A DNA stretch of 16,810 nt from DAOTVD01 sp034437075 (GCA_034437075.1 DAOTVD010000053.1:1-16810); one strand, 5' to 3'; counted from the first letter of the stretch, positions 1 to 8,460 are shown. Numbers and translations: made by a program. Notes: generated from the sequence alone by a model not told the origin.

Positions 1-279
1 CATAAGGCTTTTACGCGCCTGGTGTGCGATGTGCTGGGCGCGCCTGTGCCGCGCTTGCCCTTGCCCGGCAATGTCGTTCCGGCAGTTGCGGCCCTGGCGG
101 ATGTTGGGCGCGCGCTTGGGGCGCAGCTTCCTGCCGATGGCAATCAACTGCGCTTAAGCCGCCGCGAAATTTATTTCGACACCAGTAAAATGTTAAACGA
201 ACTACACACGCCCCAGATCAACATCCGGCAAAGCGTGCAAGATACCTACGATTGGTATCGCGCGAACGGCTATTTATGA
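1..279 (+). CDS. NAD-dependent epimerase / dihydroflavonol-4-reductase-like protein, C-terminal part
   Basis: The reading frame is open from the first base of the window to TGA at 277-279, so only the last 92 residues are present. The tail, with SKMLNELHTPQINIRQSVQDT and then DWYRANGYL, is the typical end of extended short-chain dehydrogenases of the dihydroflavonol-reductase/NAD-dependent epimerase type, where a conserved 'SK..LGW.P...(E)(G)(L)..T..WY...G(Y/L)' segment closes the substrate domain. The Rossmann nucleotide-binding half lies outside the window, so the substrate cannot be named. An internal ATG at base 22 is not a likely start because the frame continues upstream without a break. 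Family assignment is from the tail motif only. Confidence 0.72.
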   Translation, partial: HKAFTRLVCDVLGAPVPRLPLPGNVVPAVAALADVGRALGAQLPADGNQLRLSRREIYFDTSKMLNELHTPQINIRQSVQDTYDWYRANGYL

Positions 280-332
280 GGCGATACAGATCGATGCTTT
301 AGGGTTTTGGTCTGGCAGATTCATCATGGCTA

Positions 333-357
333 GGCTGCTATAATAGAGCTACGCAGC
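333..357 (+). promoter_or_regulatory. Extended -10 promoter for kbl-tdh with flanking inverted repeat
   Basis: TGCTATAAT at 336-344 is an extended -10 element with a perfect TATAAT. No good -35 is seen at the usual distance, as expected for this promoter class. A short inverted repeat (GCTGC at 334-338, GCAGC at 353-357) brackets the -10 and could be an operator, but it is too short to be sure. The start codon of kbl follows about 55 nt downstream of the predicted start point. The rest of 280-401 shows nothing else. Confidence 0.6.
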
Positions 358-401
358 TTATCAAATTCTCATTTACCGAACAGCAAAAATTACGAGGATT
401 T

Positions 402-1595
402 ATGCAACCCCTACCCGACCCCAAAACCGCATGGGTGACCGAAGCCCTGCAAGAGTTACACGATACCGGATTGTACAACACCATCCGCACCATCGACAGC
501 CCCATGGATGGGCGCATTGTGGTCGATGGACGCCCGGTCATTAACTTATGCGCGAATAACTATCTTGGCCTGGCCAATCATCCGCGCCTGCGCGACGCAG
601 CCAAGCGCGCGATTGATGACTATGGCATTGGCCCCGGGGCCGTGCGCAGCATCGCCGGGACGATGAGCCTGCACACCGAGCTTGAAAAGCGCTTGGCGAG
701 CTTCAAAGGCGCCGAAGCGGTCATTACATTGCAAAGCGGCTTTACAGCCAACCTGGCCACGATTCCGGCGCTGGTGGGGCGCGGAGATGTCATTTTTTCG
801 GACAAACTTAACCACGCCAGCATCATTGATGGTTGCCGCCTGAGCCGCGCGCAAATCGTCGCCTATGAACATAACGATGTGGATGATCTGCGCCGCAAAA
901 TTGCCGAGACCAGCGAATATGGCCGGCGCCTCATCGTGACGGATGGCGTCTTTAGCATGGATGGCGACCTAGCACCCTTACCCGACCTAGTAGAGGTGGC
1001 GCAAGCACATGACATCATGCTGATGGTGGATGATGCCCACGGCGAAGGCGTGCTGGGGCGCGGCGGGCGCGGCATTGTCGATCATTTTGGCCTGCACGGG
1101 CAAGTCGATATTGAAGTGGGCACCATGAGCAAGGCGTTCGGCGTGGTGGGCGGCATTGTCGCCGGGTCCGCCGCGCTCATCGACTGGTTGCGCCAACGTG
1201 GACGGCCTTTCCTGTTTTCTAGCGCCATGACCGTGCCAGATGTCGCGGCCTGCCTGGAGGCCATTGACATGCTCGAAAGCTCCGAGGAGCGCGTGCAAAG
1301 GCTGTGGGATAATGCCGCATATTTCAGCGAGGCCCTCGCTGGGCTGGGGTTCGATACTGGGCACAGCGAAACGCCAATCATTCCGGTCATGCTGGGCGAA
1401 GCGGCCCTGGCGCAGACCTTCAGCCGTCGTTTGCTGGAAGAAGGCGTGTTCGCCATGGCGATTGTTTATCCCACGGTGCCCCAGGGCCTGGCACGCATTC
1501 GCGTCATGAACAGCGCCGCGCATACGCGGGACGATTTGCAAGAAGCTATCGACATCTTCGCGCGCGTCGGGCACGCACTCGGCGTCATCAGCTAA
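402..1595 (+). CDS. kbl: Glycine C-acetyltransferase (2-amino-3-ketobutyrate CoA ligase)
   Basis: This 397-residue PLP enzyme of the alpha-oxoamine synthase family cleaves 2-amino-3-ketobutyrate with CoA to glycine and acetyl-CoA, the second step of threonine breakdown in the cytoplasm. The PLP lysine is in TMSKAFG (K244), the cofactor-contacting Asp and His are in VDDAHGEG (D210, H213), and LNHAS at 137-141 is also conserved. The spacing matches the E. coli enzyme, and the length equals the family norm. The start is set by GAGG 4 nt upstream of ATG. The relatives BioF and HemA share the fold, but the gene 22 nt downstream is an epimerase-type threonine dehydrogenase, which makes the Kbl role much more likely than BioF. 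Confidence 0.92.
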   Translation: MQPLPDPKTAWVTEALQELHDTGLYNTIRTIDSPMDGRIVVDGRPVINLCANNYLGLANHPRLRDAAKRAIDDYGIGPGAVRSIAGTMSLHTELEKRLASFKGAEAVITLQSGFTANLATIPALVGRGDVIFSDKLNHASIIDGCRLSRAQIVAYEHNDVDDLRRKIAETSEYGRRLIVTDGVFSMDGDLAPLPDLVEVAQAHDIMLMVDDAHGEGVLGRGGRGIVDHFGLHGQVDIEVGTMSKAFGVVGGIVAGSAALIDWLRQRGRPFLFSSAMTVPDVAACLEAIDMLESSEERVQRLWDNAAYFSEALAGLGFDTGHSETPIIPVMLGEAALAQTFSRRLLEEGVFAMAIVYPTVPQGLARIRVMNSAAHTRDDLQEAIDIFARVGHALGVIS

Positions 1596-1617
1596 GCGAC
1601 AGGCTCAGGAGACCATT

Positions 1618-2634
1618 ATGCGCAGGCGTGTAACGCTCATCACGGGGGCTAATGGCGAAGTTGGCCACGGGCTCATTCATTATCTCGCGCAACATGGCGA
1701 TACGGACATCCTGGCCTTGGATGTGCGCGACATCGCGCCAGAATTGCGGCCCATGGTACGCAAAGCCATCACCGGCGATATTCTGAATACCACCTTGCTC
1801 GAACGCCTCATGAGTGAATACGAGTTCGACGCTATTTTTCATTTGGCGGCGTTGCTCTCTACGCGCGCGGAGTTCACGCCCGAAGCCGCGCATCGGGTCA
1901 ATGTGCAAGGCACGATCAATCTGTTGCATATGGCCATTGAGCAATCGCGCTGGCAGGGGCGCGGGGTGAAGTTCATCTTCCCCAGTTCTATTGCGGCCTA
2001 TGGCCTGCCCGAACTCGCAACCAAACAAGCCGCCGACCCCATCCGCGAAGAAGAATACAACGTCCCTGTGACGATGTACGGCTGCAATAAACTTTACTGC
2101 GAGCATCTGGGGCACTACTACGCCAATTTCTATCGCCAATTGGCGCCTAACCCCGAAGAATACCGCGTCGATTTTCGCTGCTTGCGCTATCCCGGGCTCA
2201 TCAGTGCGGCCACGCTACCCAGCGGCGGCACCAGCGATTATGTGCCCGAGATGATCCATGCGGCAGCACAGGGCAAAGCTTATGCCGCCTTCGTGCGGCC
2301 CGATACGATCATTCCCTTTATGGTGATGCCGGATGCGATTACCTCTTTATTACGCCTGGCCGAGGCCCCGCGCGAACGACTGACAAAGTACGTTTATAAC
2401 GTGACGGGCTTCAGCATCTCTGCTGCCGAAGCCGCCGAGATTATCCAGGCGGCCTTTCCCGAAGGGCAACTGCGCTTTGAACCAGACGAACGGCGCCAAG
2501 GCATCTTGGATACATGGCCAGCCGAACTGGACGACAGTGCCGCGCGTGCGGATTGGGGTTGGCAACCGGAATATGCCCGCGAACGTGCTTTCACGGACTA
2601 TCTGATCCCAGCCTTGCGGGCGCGGTATGCCTAG
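1618..2634 (+). CDS. tdh: L-threonine 3-dehydrogenase, short-chain (epimerase-like) type
   Basis: This 338-residue extended short-chain dehydrogenase oxidises L-threonine to 2-amino-3-ketobutyrate with NAD+, feeding Kbl encoded just upstream. The Rossmann motif GANGEVG lies at residues 10-16, and the catalytic pair YGCNK (Y154, K158) follows an SS motif in FPSSIAAYG. The segment CLRYPGLIS, then GGTSDY and the later DTWPAELDDSAARADWGW are hallmarks of the UDP-galactose-epimerase-like threonine dehydrogenases, as opposed to the zinc-dependent medium-chain Tdh of E. coli. An AGGAG box precedes the ATG by about 7 nt. The gene belongs to the same operon as kbl. Its stop codon shares four bases with the stop of the convergent gene on the other strand. 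Confidence 0.9.
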   Translation: MRRRVTLITGANGEVGHGLIHYLAQHGDTDILALDVRDIAPELRPMVRKAITGDILNTTLLERLMSEYEFDAIFHLAALLSTRAEFTPEAAHRVNVQGTINLLHMAIEQSRWQGRGVKFIFPSSIAAYGLPELATKQAADPIREEEYNVPVTMYGCNKLYCEHLGHYYANFYRQLAPNPEEYRVDFRCLRYPGLISAATLPSGGTSDYVPEMIHAAAQGKAYAAFVRPDTIIPFMVMPDAITSLLRLAEAPRERLTKYVYNVTGFSISAAEAAEIIQAAFPEGQLRFEPDERRQGILDTWPAELDDSAARADWGWQPEYARERAFTDYLIPALRARYA

Positions 2635-3464
2635 TAGCCTTCGTCGGGTAAATGCAAGTCGCGGATGTCTTCGGGCAATCCGCGGATAGCCGCCAACCAA
2701 ATAGGCAGGTAAGCGCGCATAAAGTCGTAACGCACCGCGACATTCTCCGGCGAGAGGCGCCCCATCAGCATTGCCGCGAAGGTGTCCGCGAAATCTTCGT
2801 TGGCCCCAGCCACCGCGCGCGGAAAGAGGATTTCGTTACCCACGTAACCCGCACCAGGTCGCCAGGCGATGGGGGTCATCTCGCCCCCCAACACGGTCAC
2901 AAAATCCGCCTGGGGGGTGTCGTTCAGCAAGGCATCCAGCACATGCGCCAACTCATGAATCATAACGTATTGGCCGCTGAGCCCGCCCGGCGCTAACTGA
3001 ATGTTATAGCTGACGATCTGGCTATCTTCCACCACGGGCATGGTGTTGCCATCAAAACCATTTTCGATACCCAGCACGCGGTCCAGCAGAATATTGGCGC
3101 GGTCAAAATGCTGGCGGAAGTGCTCGGCAGGGGATATGTCTTCTGGCGCGCCGTCATAGGCGTGCAGATAGTAGGCGGCTAGGTACAAAGCGCCAAGCAC
3201 ATGATGCAGACCATCCGTAAACCACATCACTTCACGCGCATCATTGGCGATCCATTCCACCGGAAAGGCAAAACCGATGCCATACTGCTCGGTAATGGTG
3301 TTCATGAGCGCGTCAATACCCGCCTGCGAATAGTCCCGCTCGCGGGGCGGCACGAGATAATCATCCGGCGCGGGCGGTGGTGCCTGCGCTAACACTGGCC
3401 CCACGATCAGCACACAACATAATAGCACCATCCCAGCAAATTTCGGGTCATACAGGTGTTTCAT
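2631..3464 (-). CDS. Secreted putative zinc metallopeptidase (HELAH...EDFAD)
   Basis: I do not recognise a named family. From the preferred ATG at 3464 the protein has 277 residues. It starts MKHLYDPKF, followed by a hydrophobic stretch ending in VLAQA, a classic signal peptide with a likely cleavage after AQA, so the product should be exported. HELAH (H170, E171, H174) matches the HExxH zinc site, and NEDFADTFAAML about 50 residues later gives a plausible third ligand (E223) as in gluzincins of the 'ExxAD' kind. The mature N-terminus is proline-rich. Longer forms starting at 3518 or 3485 are possible in frame but would put charged residues and a Cys ahead of the signal peptide. The gene is convergent with tdh and its substrate is unknown. 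Confidence 0.72.
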   Translation of the reverse strand: MKHLYDPKFAGMVLLCCVLIVGPVLAQAPPPAPDDYLVPPRERDYSQAGIDALMNTITEQYGIGFAFPVEWIANDAREVMWFTDGLHHVLGALYLAAYYLHAYDGAPEDISPAEHFRQHFDRANILLDRVLGIENGFDGNTMPVVEDSQIVSYNIQLAPGGLSGQYVMIHELAHVLDALLNDTPQADFVTVLGGEMTPIAWRPGAGYVGNEILFPRAVAGANEDFADTFAAMLMGRLSPENVAVRYDFMRAYLPIWLAAIRGLPEDIRDLHLPDEGY

Positions 3465-3622
3465 AGGCGACTCTGAGCATCCCATTCTTGGCTTGAACCT
3501 TTTCGGACAGTGTAACAATTTTTAAGACAATTTTCTTGTTCTATTCTGACAGATGTTAACGCATTTCTTATGCTTGTCATTCGACCCTCGCCAATCTTAT
3601 GGTATATTGATGTCATCACAGG
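3465..3622. promoter_or_regulatory. AT-rich divergent intergenic region with promoters for the CNNM-HAD unit
   Basis: The 158-bp gap between two divergent genes is clearly richer in AT than its surroundings. On the plus strand CTGACA (3546-3551), 17 bp, TATGCT (3569-3574) is a reasonable sigma70 promoter. An alternative is TTGTCA (3574-3579), 18 bp, TATGGT (3598-3603). On the minus strand a TG-T-TACACT string near 3505-3515 could act as an extended -10 for the metallopeptidase. ACAATTTT occurs twice about 11 bp apart near 3514-3532, which could be an operator. All of these are pattern matches only. Confidence 0.4.
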
Positions 3623-4867
3623 ATGTCAACGTATCATAAGTCTTTAGGAATACCCTCTTTGTCAATCGAAAACCTCATCCTCGCTGCAGGAGCTGCACCG
3701 AGTGGAGAGACCGAAGGATCGATTCTGGGCCTGGTGGTCTATATTTCGGTCGCACTCGCCTTTTCGTTTTTATGCTCCATCTGGGAAGCTGCGGTTTTAT
3801 CCTCATCTCTATCCTACATTGAAGTCATGGCGGAGCAAGGCAAACGATTTGCCGTCGTCATGCGCCGCATTAAAGAAAATGTCGAAGATGCCATTTCGGC
3901 TATTCTGACGCTCAATACCATCGCCCACACGGTGGGCGCAGCAGGTGCGGGTGCACAAGCTGCCGCTGTGTTTGGCAATGAATGGTTCGGTGTCATCTCT
4001 GCCGTGCTAACCTTTCTGATTCTGGTTTTTTCCGAGATCATCCCCAAAACGCTGGGCGCGGTGTACTGGAAGCCGCTGATGCCCTTTACCGCGTATGGTG
4101 TGCAGGGGCTAATCTGGGTGTTGTACCCGGCGGTGAAGGCTTTTCAGGTGCTGGGCCGCACGATTGCCTCCGGCGATAAAGCGCCGACCGTCACGCGCTC
4201 CGAATTGGAAGCCCTGGCCGAAATCGGCCAGGATGAAGGCACGCTGGAAAAAGAAGAACATATCATCCTGCGCAACCTGTTTCGGCTGAACGCGGCCCAT
4301 GTTGGCGACATCATGACCCCGCGCACGGTGGTCTTTATGTTGCAAGAAGATATGACCGTGGGCGAGGTCGCCCAAAAACACCCGCTGATCGTGCATTCGC
4401 GCATTCCGATTTACCGCGAAAATCACGATGATGTGGTCGGGTTTGTGCTGCGCTACCAACTGCTGAGCGCCGTGGCCGAGGACAAGCACGATGTCAAGCT
4501 GAATCAATTGGTGCTACCGATTCATTCCGTGCCAGAGTCGTTACCAGTGTCTAAAGTCCTGCGCGAGTTCATCACCCGCCGCGAGCATATCTTTCTGGTA
4601 TTGGATGAATACGGCGGTACTGCTGGGATCGTCACAATGGAAGATACGGTCGAATCGTTGCTGGGCACCGAAATTTTAGATGAATCGGACGTGGTGGCCG
4701 ACATGCGTATGCTGGCTAAGCAGCGCTACGACCGCCGCCAGAAGCTGTTCGAATTACAAATAACCCAGCTACACGCTGCGAAAATTGGCGAAAATGGCGC
4801 TTCTAAGGACGACCGAATAAGCAAGCCCCTCTCGTCCTCCGCGCCATCGTCCTCCACCACCGGCTAA
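3623..4867 (+). CDS. CNNM (DUF21) transmembrane protein with CBS domain pair (HlyC/CorC-like)
   Basis: This inner-membrane protein has 414 residues. The CNNM domain occupies about residues 30-185, with hydrophobic segments near 33-53, 92-116, 122-140 and 153-176, and contains the family motif SEIIPKTLGA (137-146). A CBS pair follows: MTPR at 231-234 opens the first CBS, and DEYGGTAGIVTMEDTVE (328-344) marks the second. The family is linked to magnesium or other divalent cation transport and was historically called hemolysin-like. The C-terminal CorC_HlyC domain is absent. The protein ends instead in a basic stretch and a Ser-rich tail. The ATG at 3623 has no convincing ribosome site. A TTG at 3659 has AGGA 9 nt upstream and is a real alternative start, removing 12 residues. 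Confidence 0.88.
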   Translation: MSTYHKSLGIPSLSIENLILAAGAAPSGETEGSILGLVVYISVALAFSFLCSIWEAAVLSSSLSYIEVMAEQGKRFAVVMRRIKENVEDAISAILTLNTIAHTVGAAGAGAQAAAVFGNEWFGVISAVLTFLILVFSEIIPKTLGAVYWKPLMPFTAYGVQGLIWVLYPAVKAFQVLGRTIASGDKAPTVTRSELEALAEIGQDEGTLEKEEHIILRNLFRLNAAHVGDIMTPRTVVFMLQEDMTVGEVAQKHPLIVHSRIPIYRENHDDVVGFVLRYQLLSAVAEDKHDVKLNQLVLPIHSVPESLPVSKVLREFITRREHIFLVLDEYGGTAGIVTMEDTVESLLGTEILDESDVVADMRMLAKQRYDRRQKLFELQITQLHAAKIGENGASKDDRISKPLSSSAPSSSTTG

Positions 4868-4869
4868 GC

Positions 4870-5655
4870 ATGCGCGTCCTGTTCTTTGACCTGGACGGGA
4901 CGCTGATGGTCAATCCCTTTGGGCCGGTGGTCTTTCCGACCATTACCGCAGACTTGGCCGCGCAAGCGGGCCAAACCCCCGCAGCGATCTTGGCGCTGAT
5001 TGTGGCCACCCATGATGCACGCCTAGCCGAACCCTTCCCCGACCGGGCGCGCGGCATGGATTGGGATGATATGCTGGCCGAAGTAGCGGCCCAACTGGGC
5101 GTTAAGCTGCACCATAGCGCCGAAACGCTCGTGCGCGAGCATGCCGCCCCACCCCATACGCGCTTTTTGGATAACGCGCCAAACGTCTTACGGCAATTAA
5201 AGCCTGGGCGGCGTCTGGTGGTGGCCTCTATGGGGCTGAGTAAATTTCAAGTGCCCGTCTTGCATGCCCTGGGCTTATATGATTTTTTCGATGATTTTCT
5301 GCTGCCCGATACCACCGCCGCATTCAAAACCGAGGCAGCATTTTACGCGCGCTACGCCGAAGCTGAAACGCGCATTCACATCGGCGACCGCTACGACCAC
5401 GATTGTTTTTACCCGGCACAATTCGGCGCGCAGACCGTTTTGCGCGTGCCCTCCCCCGAATTATCTGCCCTGACGCCCTTCGAGCGCCCTAACGCTCTGC
5501 ACAAACTGACCGAGAATCTGCCAGGCGCACCCGCCACACTCGACATCTTGCCGGATGCCGTCATCATCCACCTGGATGAACTGCTGGATGTGATCCCCGC
5601 CCTGGAAGCACGCCATAAACCAAAAAAGCGCATCACTCAGGATGCGCCTTCGTAA
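4870..5655 (+). CDS. HAD-superfamily hydrolase (putative phosphatase)
   Basis: This 261-residue cytoplasmic protein has all four HAD motifs. Motif I is FFDLDGTL (nucleophile D7, acid D9), motif II is VVASMG (S120), motif III is the lysine in FKTEAAF (K153), and motif IV is IGDRYDHD (D173, D177), with a helical cap between motifs I and II. It most resembles YjjG/phosphoglycolate-phosphatase-like members, but the substrate cannot be told. The ATG lies 2 nt after the stop of the CNNM gene, so the two are almost certainly co-transcribed and translationally coupled. The C-terminal extension (about 215-261) is not part of the usual HAD core. The last codons overlap the stem of the leuS transcription terminator on the opposite strand. 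Confidence 0.86.
   Translation: MRVLFFDLDGTLMVNPFGPVVFPTITADLAAQAGQTPAAILALIVATHDARLAEPFPDRARGMDWDDMLAEVAAQLGVKLHHSAETLVREHAAPPHTRFLDNAPNVLRQLKPGRRLVVASMGLSKFQVPVLHALGLYDFFDDFLLPDTTAAFKTEAAFYARYAEAETRIHIGDRYDHDCFYPAQFGAQTVLRVPSPELSALTPFERPNALHKLTENLPGAPATLDILPDAVIIHLDELLDVIPALEARHKPKKRITQDAPS
5622..5647 (-). terminator. Intrinsic terminator of leuS, lying within the HAD coding sequence
   Basis: Read on the minus strand, GCGCATC (5647-5641), a 6-nt loop CTGAGT, GATGCGC (5634-5628) and then six T (5627-5622) form a perfect 7-bp hairpin with a U-run. It starts 26 nt past the leuS stop codon. On the plus strand the same hairpin is preceded by A6 but followed only by CTTCG, so it should work mainly for leuS. 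Confidence 0.88.
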
Positions 5656-5673
5656 GCCTTCCACAATCCGAGG

Positions 5674-8460
5674 CTATAACACGATATTCACCAGATTGCC
5701 GCGCGCGATGAAGATCACCTTGCGCGGTTGGCCGCCGTTCATGAACTTCTTGACCTGCTCGGAGGCCAGCGCCAGCGCTTTGGCATCTTCTTCGCTGATA
5801 TTCGCGGGCGCCTGGATTTTATCGCGCACCTTGCCATTCACCTGCACCACCAGCGTGATCTCATCTTCGGCAGCCAATGTCGGGTCAAAGATCGGGAAGG
5901 GTTGCTGGTGGATGCTATACGCGCCGCCGGTCTGCTGCCATAGTTCCTCCGCGATGAAGGGCGTTATGGGTGCCATCAGACGCAGCATGATACTCACGGT
6001 TTCGTCCCAAGCGCCCTGGCCAACGTCAGCGGATTTGGCAGCTTTTTGCAGCGCATTGCGCAATTCCATCAGCGCCGCAACGGCGGTATTAAAGCTGAAG
6101 TTTTCCAGGCTATAATCCACGCGCTGGATCGTCTGGTGGGCTTTGCGCAGCAAGGCACGCTCAGCATTTTCGTCCGGCGATACATTATCCGGCACGCCCG
6201 CCGTTACCAAGTCCCACACATCTTGCACCCAGCGCACGACGCCCTGAATGCCTTTGCTATCCCAGGGGCCGCCTTTTTCCCAATTGAAGCCGAACATCAG
6301 ATACGCGCGCACCGTGTCCGCGCCATATGCCGCGACCAGTTCATCGGGATTCACGACATTGCCCTTACTCTTGGACATGCGCTGGATTTCCAGATGATGT
6401 TGCAATTGATTGACCGTATTGTCGCCCGGGATTTCGGGGATGTCGATCACCGCATCGGGCATGATTTCCACCAATTGGGTCTGTTCGCCAGCGTAGGCCA
6501 CATACATGGTGTTTTCCGTACGGCGCATGATTTCACCAACGACGTAATTCTCGCCTTTTTCGGGCGTTGTGCCGCGTTCGACCACCGCCACATGCGCGGC
6601 CAGTAGCTTGCCATCGCGCATTTCGCCCGCCGCACGGACGATGTGGCCGGGGCGTTCTTCGCCCAGCACCTGGCCCTGATTACGCAACAAGACCATGGGT
6701 TCGTCTAGCAAGCCCTCGGGGTCGCGCCCGTGCTCGCGCATAATGACCATGGCATCATCAAACACGCCTAAGTCACGAATGGCTTTGTTAAACCAGCGCG
6801 TATACAGCAGATGCATGGTCGCATGTTCGGCGCCGCCCGTGTAGACATCCACGGGCAGCCAGTAGGCTGCTTCTTCGGGGTCGAACGGCGCGCGGTCATA
6901 ACCAGGGCTCAGATAGCGCAGATGATACCAGGACGAACACATGAACGTATCCATGGTGTCGGTTTCGCGCCGGGCGGGGCGCCCATTGGCGGTTTGCGCG
7001 TTCAGGAAGCCCTCATGAAATTGCAGCGGACTTTGCCCGGTGGGCTGAAACTCGACATCTTCTGGCAGGGTAACGGGCAATTGATCTTCTGGTACGGGCT
7101 CGACGCTGGCTTCGCCATCTTGCGGATGCAGCATCGGAATCGGGCAGCCCCAATAGCGTTGGCGGCTAATTAGCCAGTCGCGCAGGCGATAATTCACGGC
7201 CTCCGTACCGATGCCTTTGTCCTCTAGCCAGTCGATAACCGCGTTAATGCTGGGGTTTTTGCGCCCTTTGGCGTCTGTGACGGACGTGCCGTCAAAGTCC
7301 GCACTGTTGATCATCTGGCCAGGGCCGACATACGCTTCGACCATGGTTTCGCCGTGCAACACGGTTTCTTCATCTGCGGGTTGGATGACGGGCACAATTG
7401 GCAAGCCGAACTTGCGCGCGAACTCGAAGTCGCGTTGGTCATGCGCGGGCACGGCCATAATCGCGCCGCTACCATAGGTCACCATGACATAATCGGCAAT
7501 CCAAATCGGGATGCGCTCATCATTCACGGGGTTGATCGCGTAAGCGCCCGTAAAAACGCCTGTTTTTTCGCGACCTTCGGCGGTGCGTTCCATTTCGGTG
7601 GCTTTAGCCGCCGCATCGACATACGCTTCGACCTCGGCTTGTTGGGCAGGCGTGGTCAGCTTCTCGACCAGCGCATGTTCGGGGGCTAGCACCATAAAGG
7701 TCGCGCCCCACAGCGTATCGGGGCGGGTGGTGTAAATGCGGATTATATCGCCGGTTTCGGTCGGGAAATCGACTTCGGCACCTTCGCTGCGCCCGATCCA
7801 GTTCGTCTGCATAATCTTGACCGGCTCGGGCCAGTCGATATGGCTGAAATCCAGCATTTCATCCGCGTAGGCTTTATACCGGAAGAACCACTGGGTCATC
7901 ATCTTTTGAATGACGGGTTGGCCGGTGCGCTCATCTTTGCCATCAATGACCTGCTCGTTGGCCAGCACAGTTTGCAACGTGGGCGACCAGTTCACGACCG
8001 CTTCACCACGATACGCTAGCCCCGCCTCAAAGAAGCGCTTAAAGAACCATTCCGTCCATTTGTAGTATTCGGGGTCGCAACTGACCGCCTCGCGTTGCCA
8101 ATCGAACATCGCGCCCATGCTGTGCAGTTGCTTGCGCATGCGCTCGATATTGTTGTAGGTCCATTCTTTAGGATGGATGTTGCGCTGAATCGCGGCATTT
8201 TCGGCGGGCAAGCCGAACGCATCGAACCCCATCGGAAAGAGCACGTTATAGCCCTTCATGCGCATGTATCGCGCGCGTGCATCCGAGGGGGTCATGGCGA
8301 ACCAATGCCCAATGTGCAGGTCGCCACTCGGATAAGGCAACATGGTCAGGGCATAGTGTTTGGGTTTACTCCAGTCCACCTCCGAACGGTATAACCCGTC
8401 GGCTTCCCACTGTTGGGACCATTTGGGCTCAATCGCAGCGGGATCATAAGATGATGTCAC
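5674..8460 (-). CDS. leuS: Leucyl-tRNA synthetase with enlarged insertion before KMSKS
   Basis: This 928-residue class I synthetase charges tRNA-Leu with leucine. The HIGH motif is DLHIGHW (H49-H52). The CP1 editing domain spans about 222-420 with the Thr-rich TTRPDT (244-249) and AHDQRD (339-344). TMDTFMCSSWYHLRY and the RMSKSKGN signature (KMSKS loop, 694-698) follow, then the anticodon-binding domain and the C-terminal VNGKVRDKI segment. The start is GTG, with AGGAG 6 nt upstream. Bacterial LeuRS is usually about 800-880 residues. The excess here is mostly a beta-rich insert at about 600-690, between NQGQVLGEE and RMSKS, where the leucine-specific domain sits. The zinc-site segments near 158-182 and 438-445 lack the cysteine pairs found in many relatives. 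Expression is predicted to be controlled by the T-box leader upstream. Confidence 0.96.
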   Translation of the reverse strand: MTSSYDPAAIEPKWSQQWEADGLYRSEVDWSKPKHYALTMLPYPSGDLHIGHWFAMTPSDARARYMRMKGYNVLFPMGFDAFGLPAENAAIQRNIHPKEWTYNNIERMRKQLHSMGAMFDWQREAVSCDPEYYKWTEWFFKRFFEAGLAYRGEAVVNWSPTLQTVLANEQVIDGKDERTGQPVIQKMMTQWFFRYKAYADEMLDFSHIDWPEPVKIMQTNWIGRSEGAEVDFPTETGDIIRIYTTRPDTLWGATFMVLAPEHALVEKLTTPAQQAEVEAYVDAAAKATEMERTAEGREKTGVFTGAYAINPVNDERIPIWIADYVMVTYGSGAIMAVPAHDQRDFEFARKFGLPIVPVIQPADEETVLHGETMVEAYVGPGQMINSADFDGTSVTDAKGRKNPSINAVIDWLEDKGIGTEAVNYRLRDWLISRQRYWGCPIPMLHPQDGEASVEPVPEDQLPVTLPEDVEFQPTGQSPLQFHEGFLNAQTANGRPARRETDTMDTFMCSSWYHLRYLSPGYDRAPFDPEEAAYWLPVDVYTGGAEHATMHLLYTRWFNKAIRDLGVFDDAMVIMREHGRDPEGLLDEPMVLLRNQGQVLGEERPGHIVRAAGEMRDGKLLAAHVAVVERGTTPEKGENYVVGEIMRRTENTMYVAYAGEQTQLVEIMPDAVIDIPEIPGDNTVNQLQHHLEIQRMSKSKGNVVNPDELVAAYGADTVRAYLMFGFNWEKGGPWDSKGIQGVVRWVQDVWDLVTAGVPDNVSPDENAERALLRKAHQTIQRVDYSLENFSFNTAVAALMELRNALQKAAKSADVGQGAWDETVSIMLRLMAPITPFIAEELWQQTGGAYSIHQQPFPIFDPTLAAEDEITLVVQVNGKVRDKIQAPANISEEDAKALALASEQVKKFMNGGQPRKVIFIARGNLVNIVL

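Noticed and set aside
987..1574. 195-codon minus-strand ORF
   Set aside because: Antisense shadow of kbl, which matches its family along its full length.
1588..2139. 183-codon minus-strand ORF
   Set aside because: Antisense shadow of tdh.
6046..6606. 186-codon plus-strand ORF
   Set aside because: Antisense to the KMSKS half of leuS; no ribosome site, composition rich in His and Arg.
6370..6670. Frameshift or gene fusion in leuS
   Set aside because: The frame is uninterrupted across the insert and both flanks carry correct LeuRS motifs in order, so it is an in-frame domain insertion.
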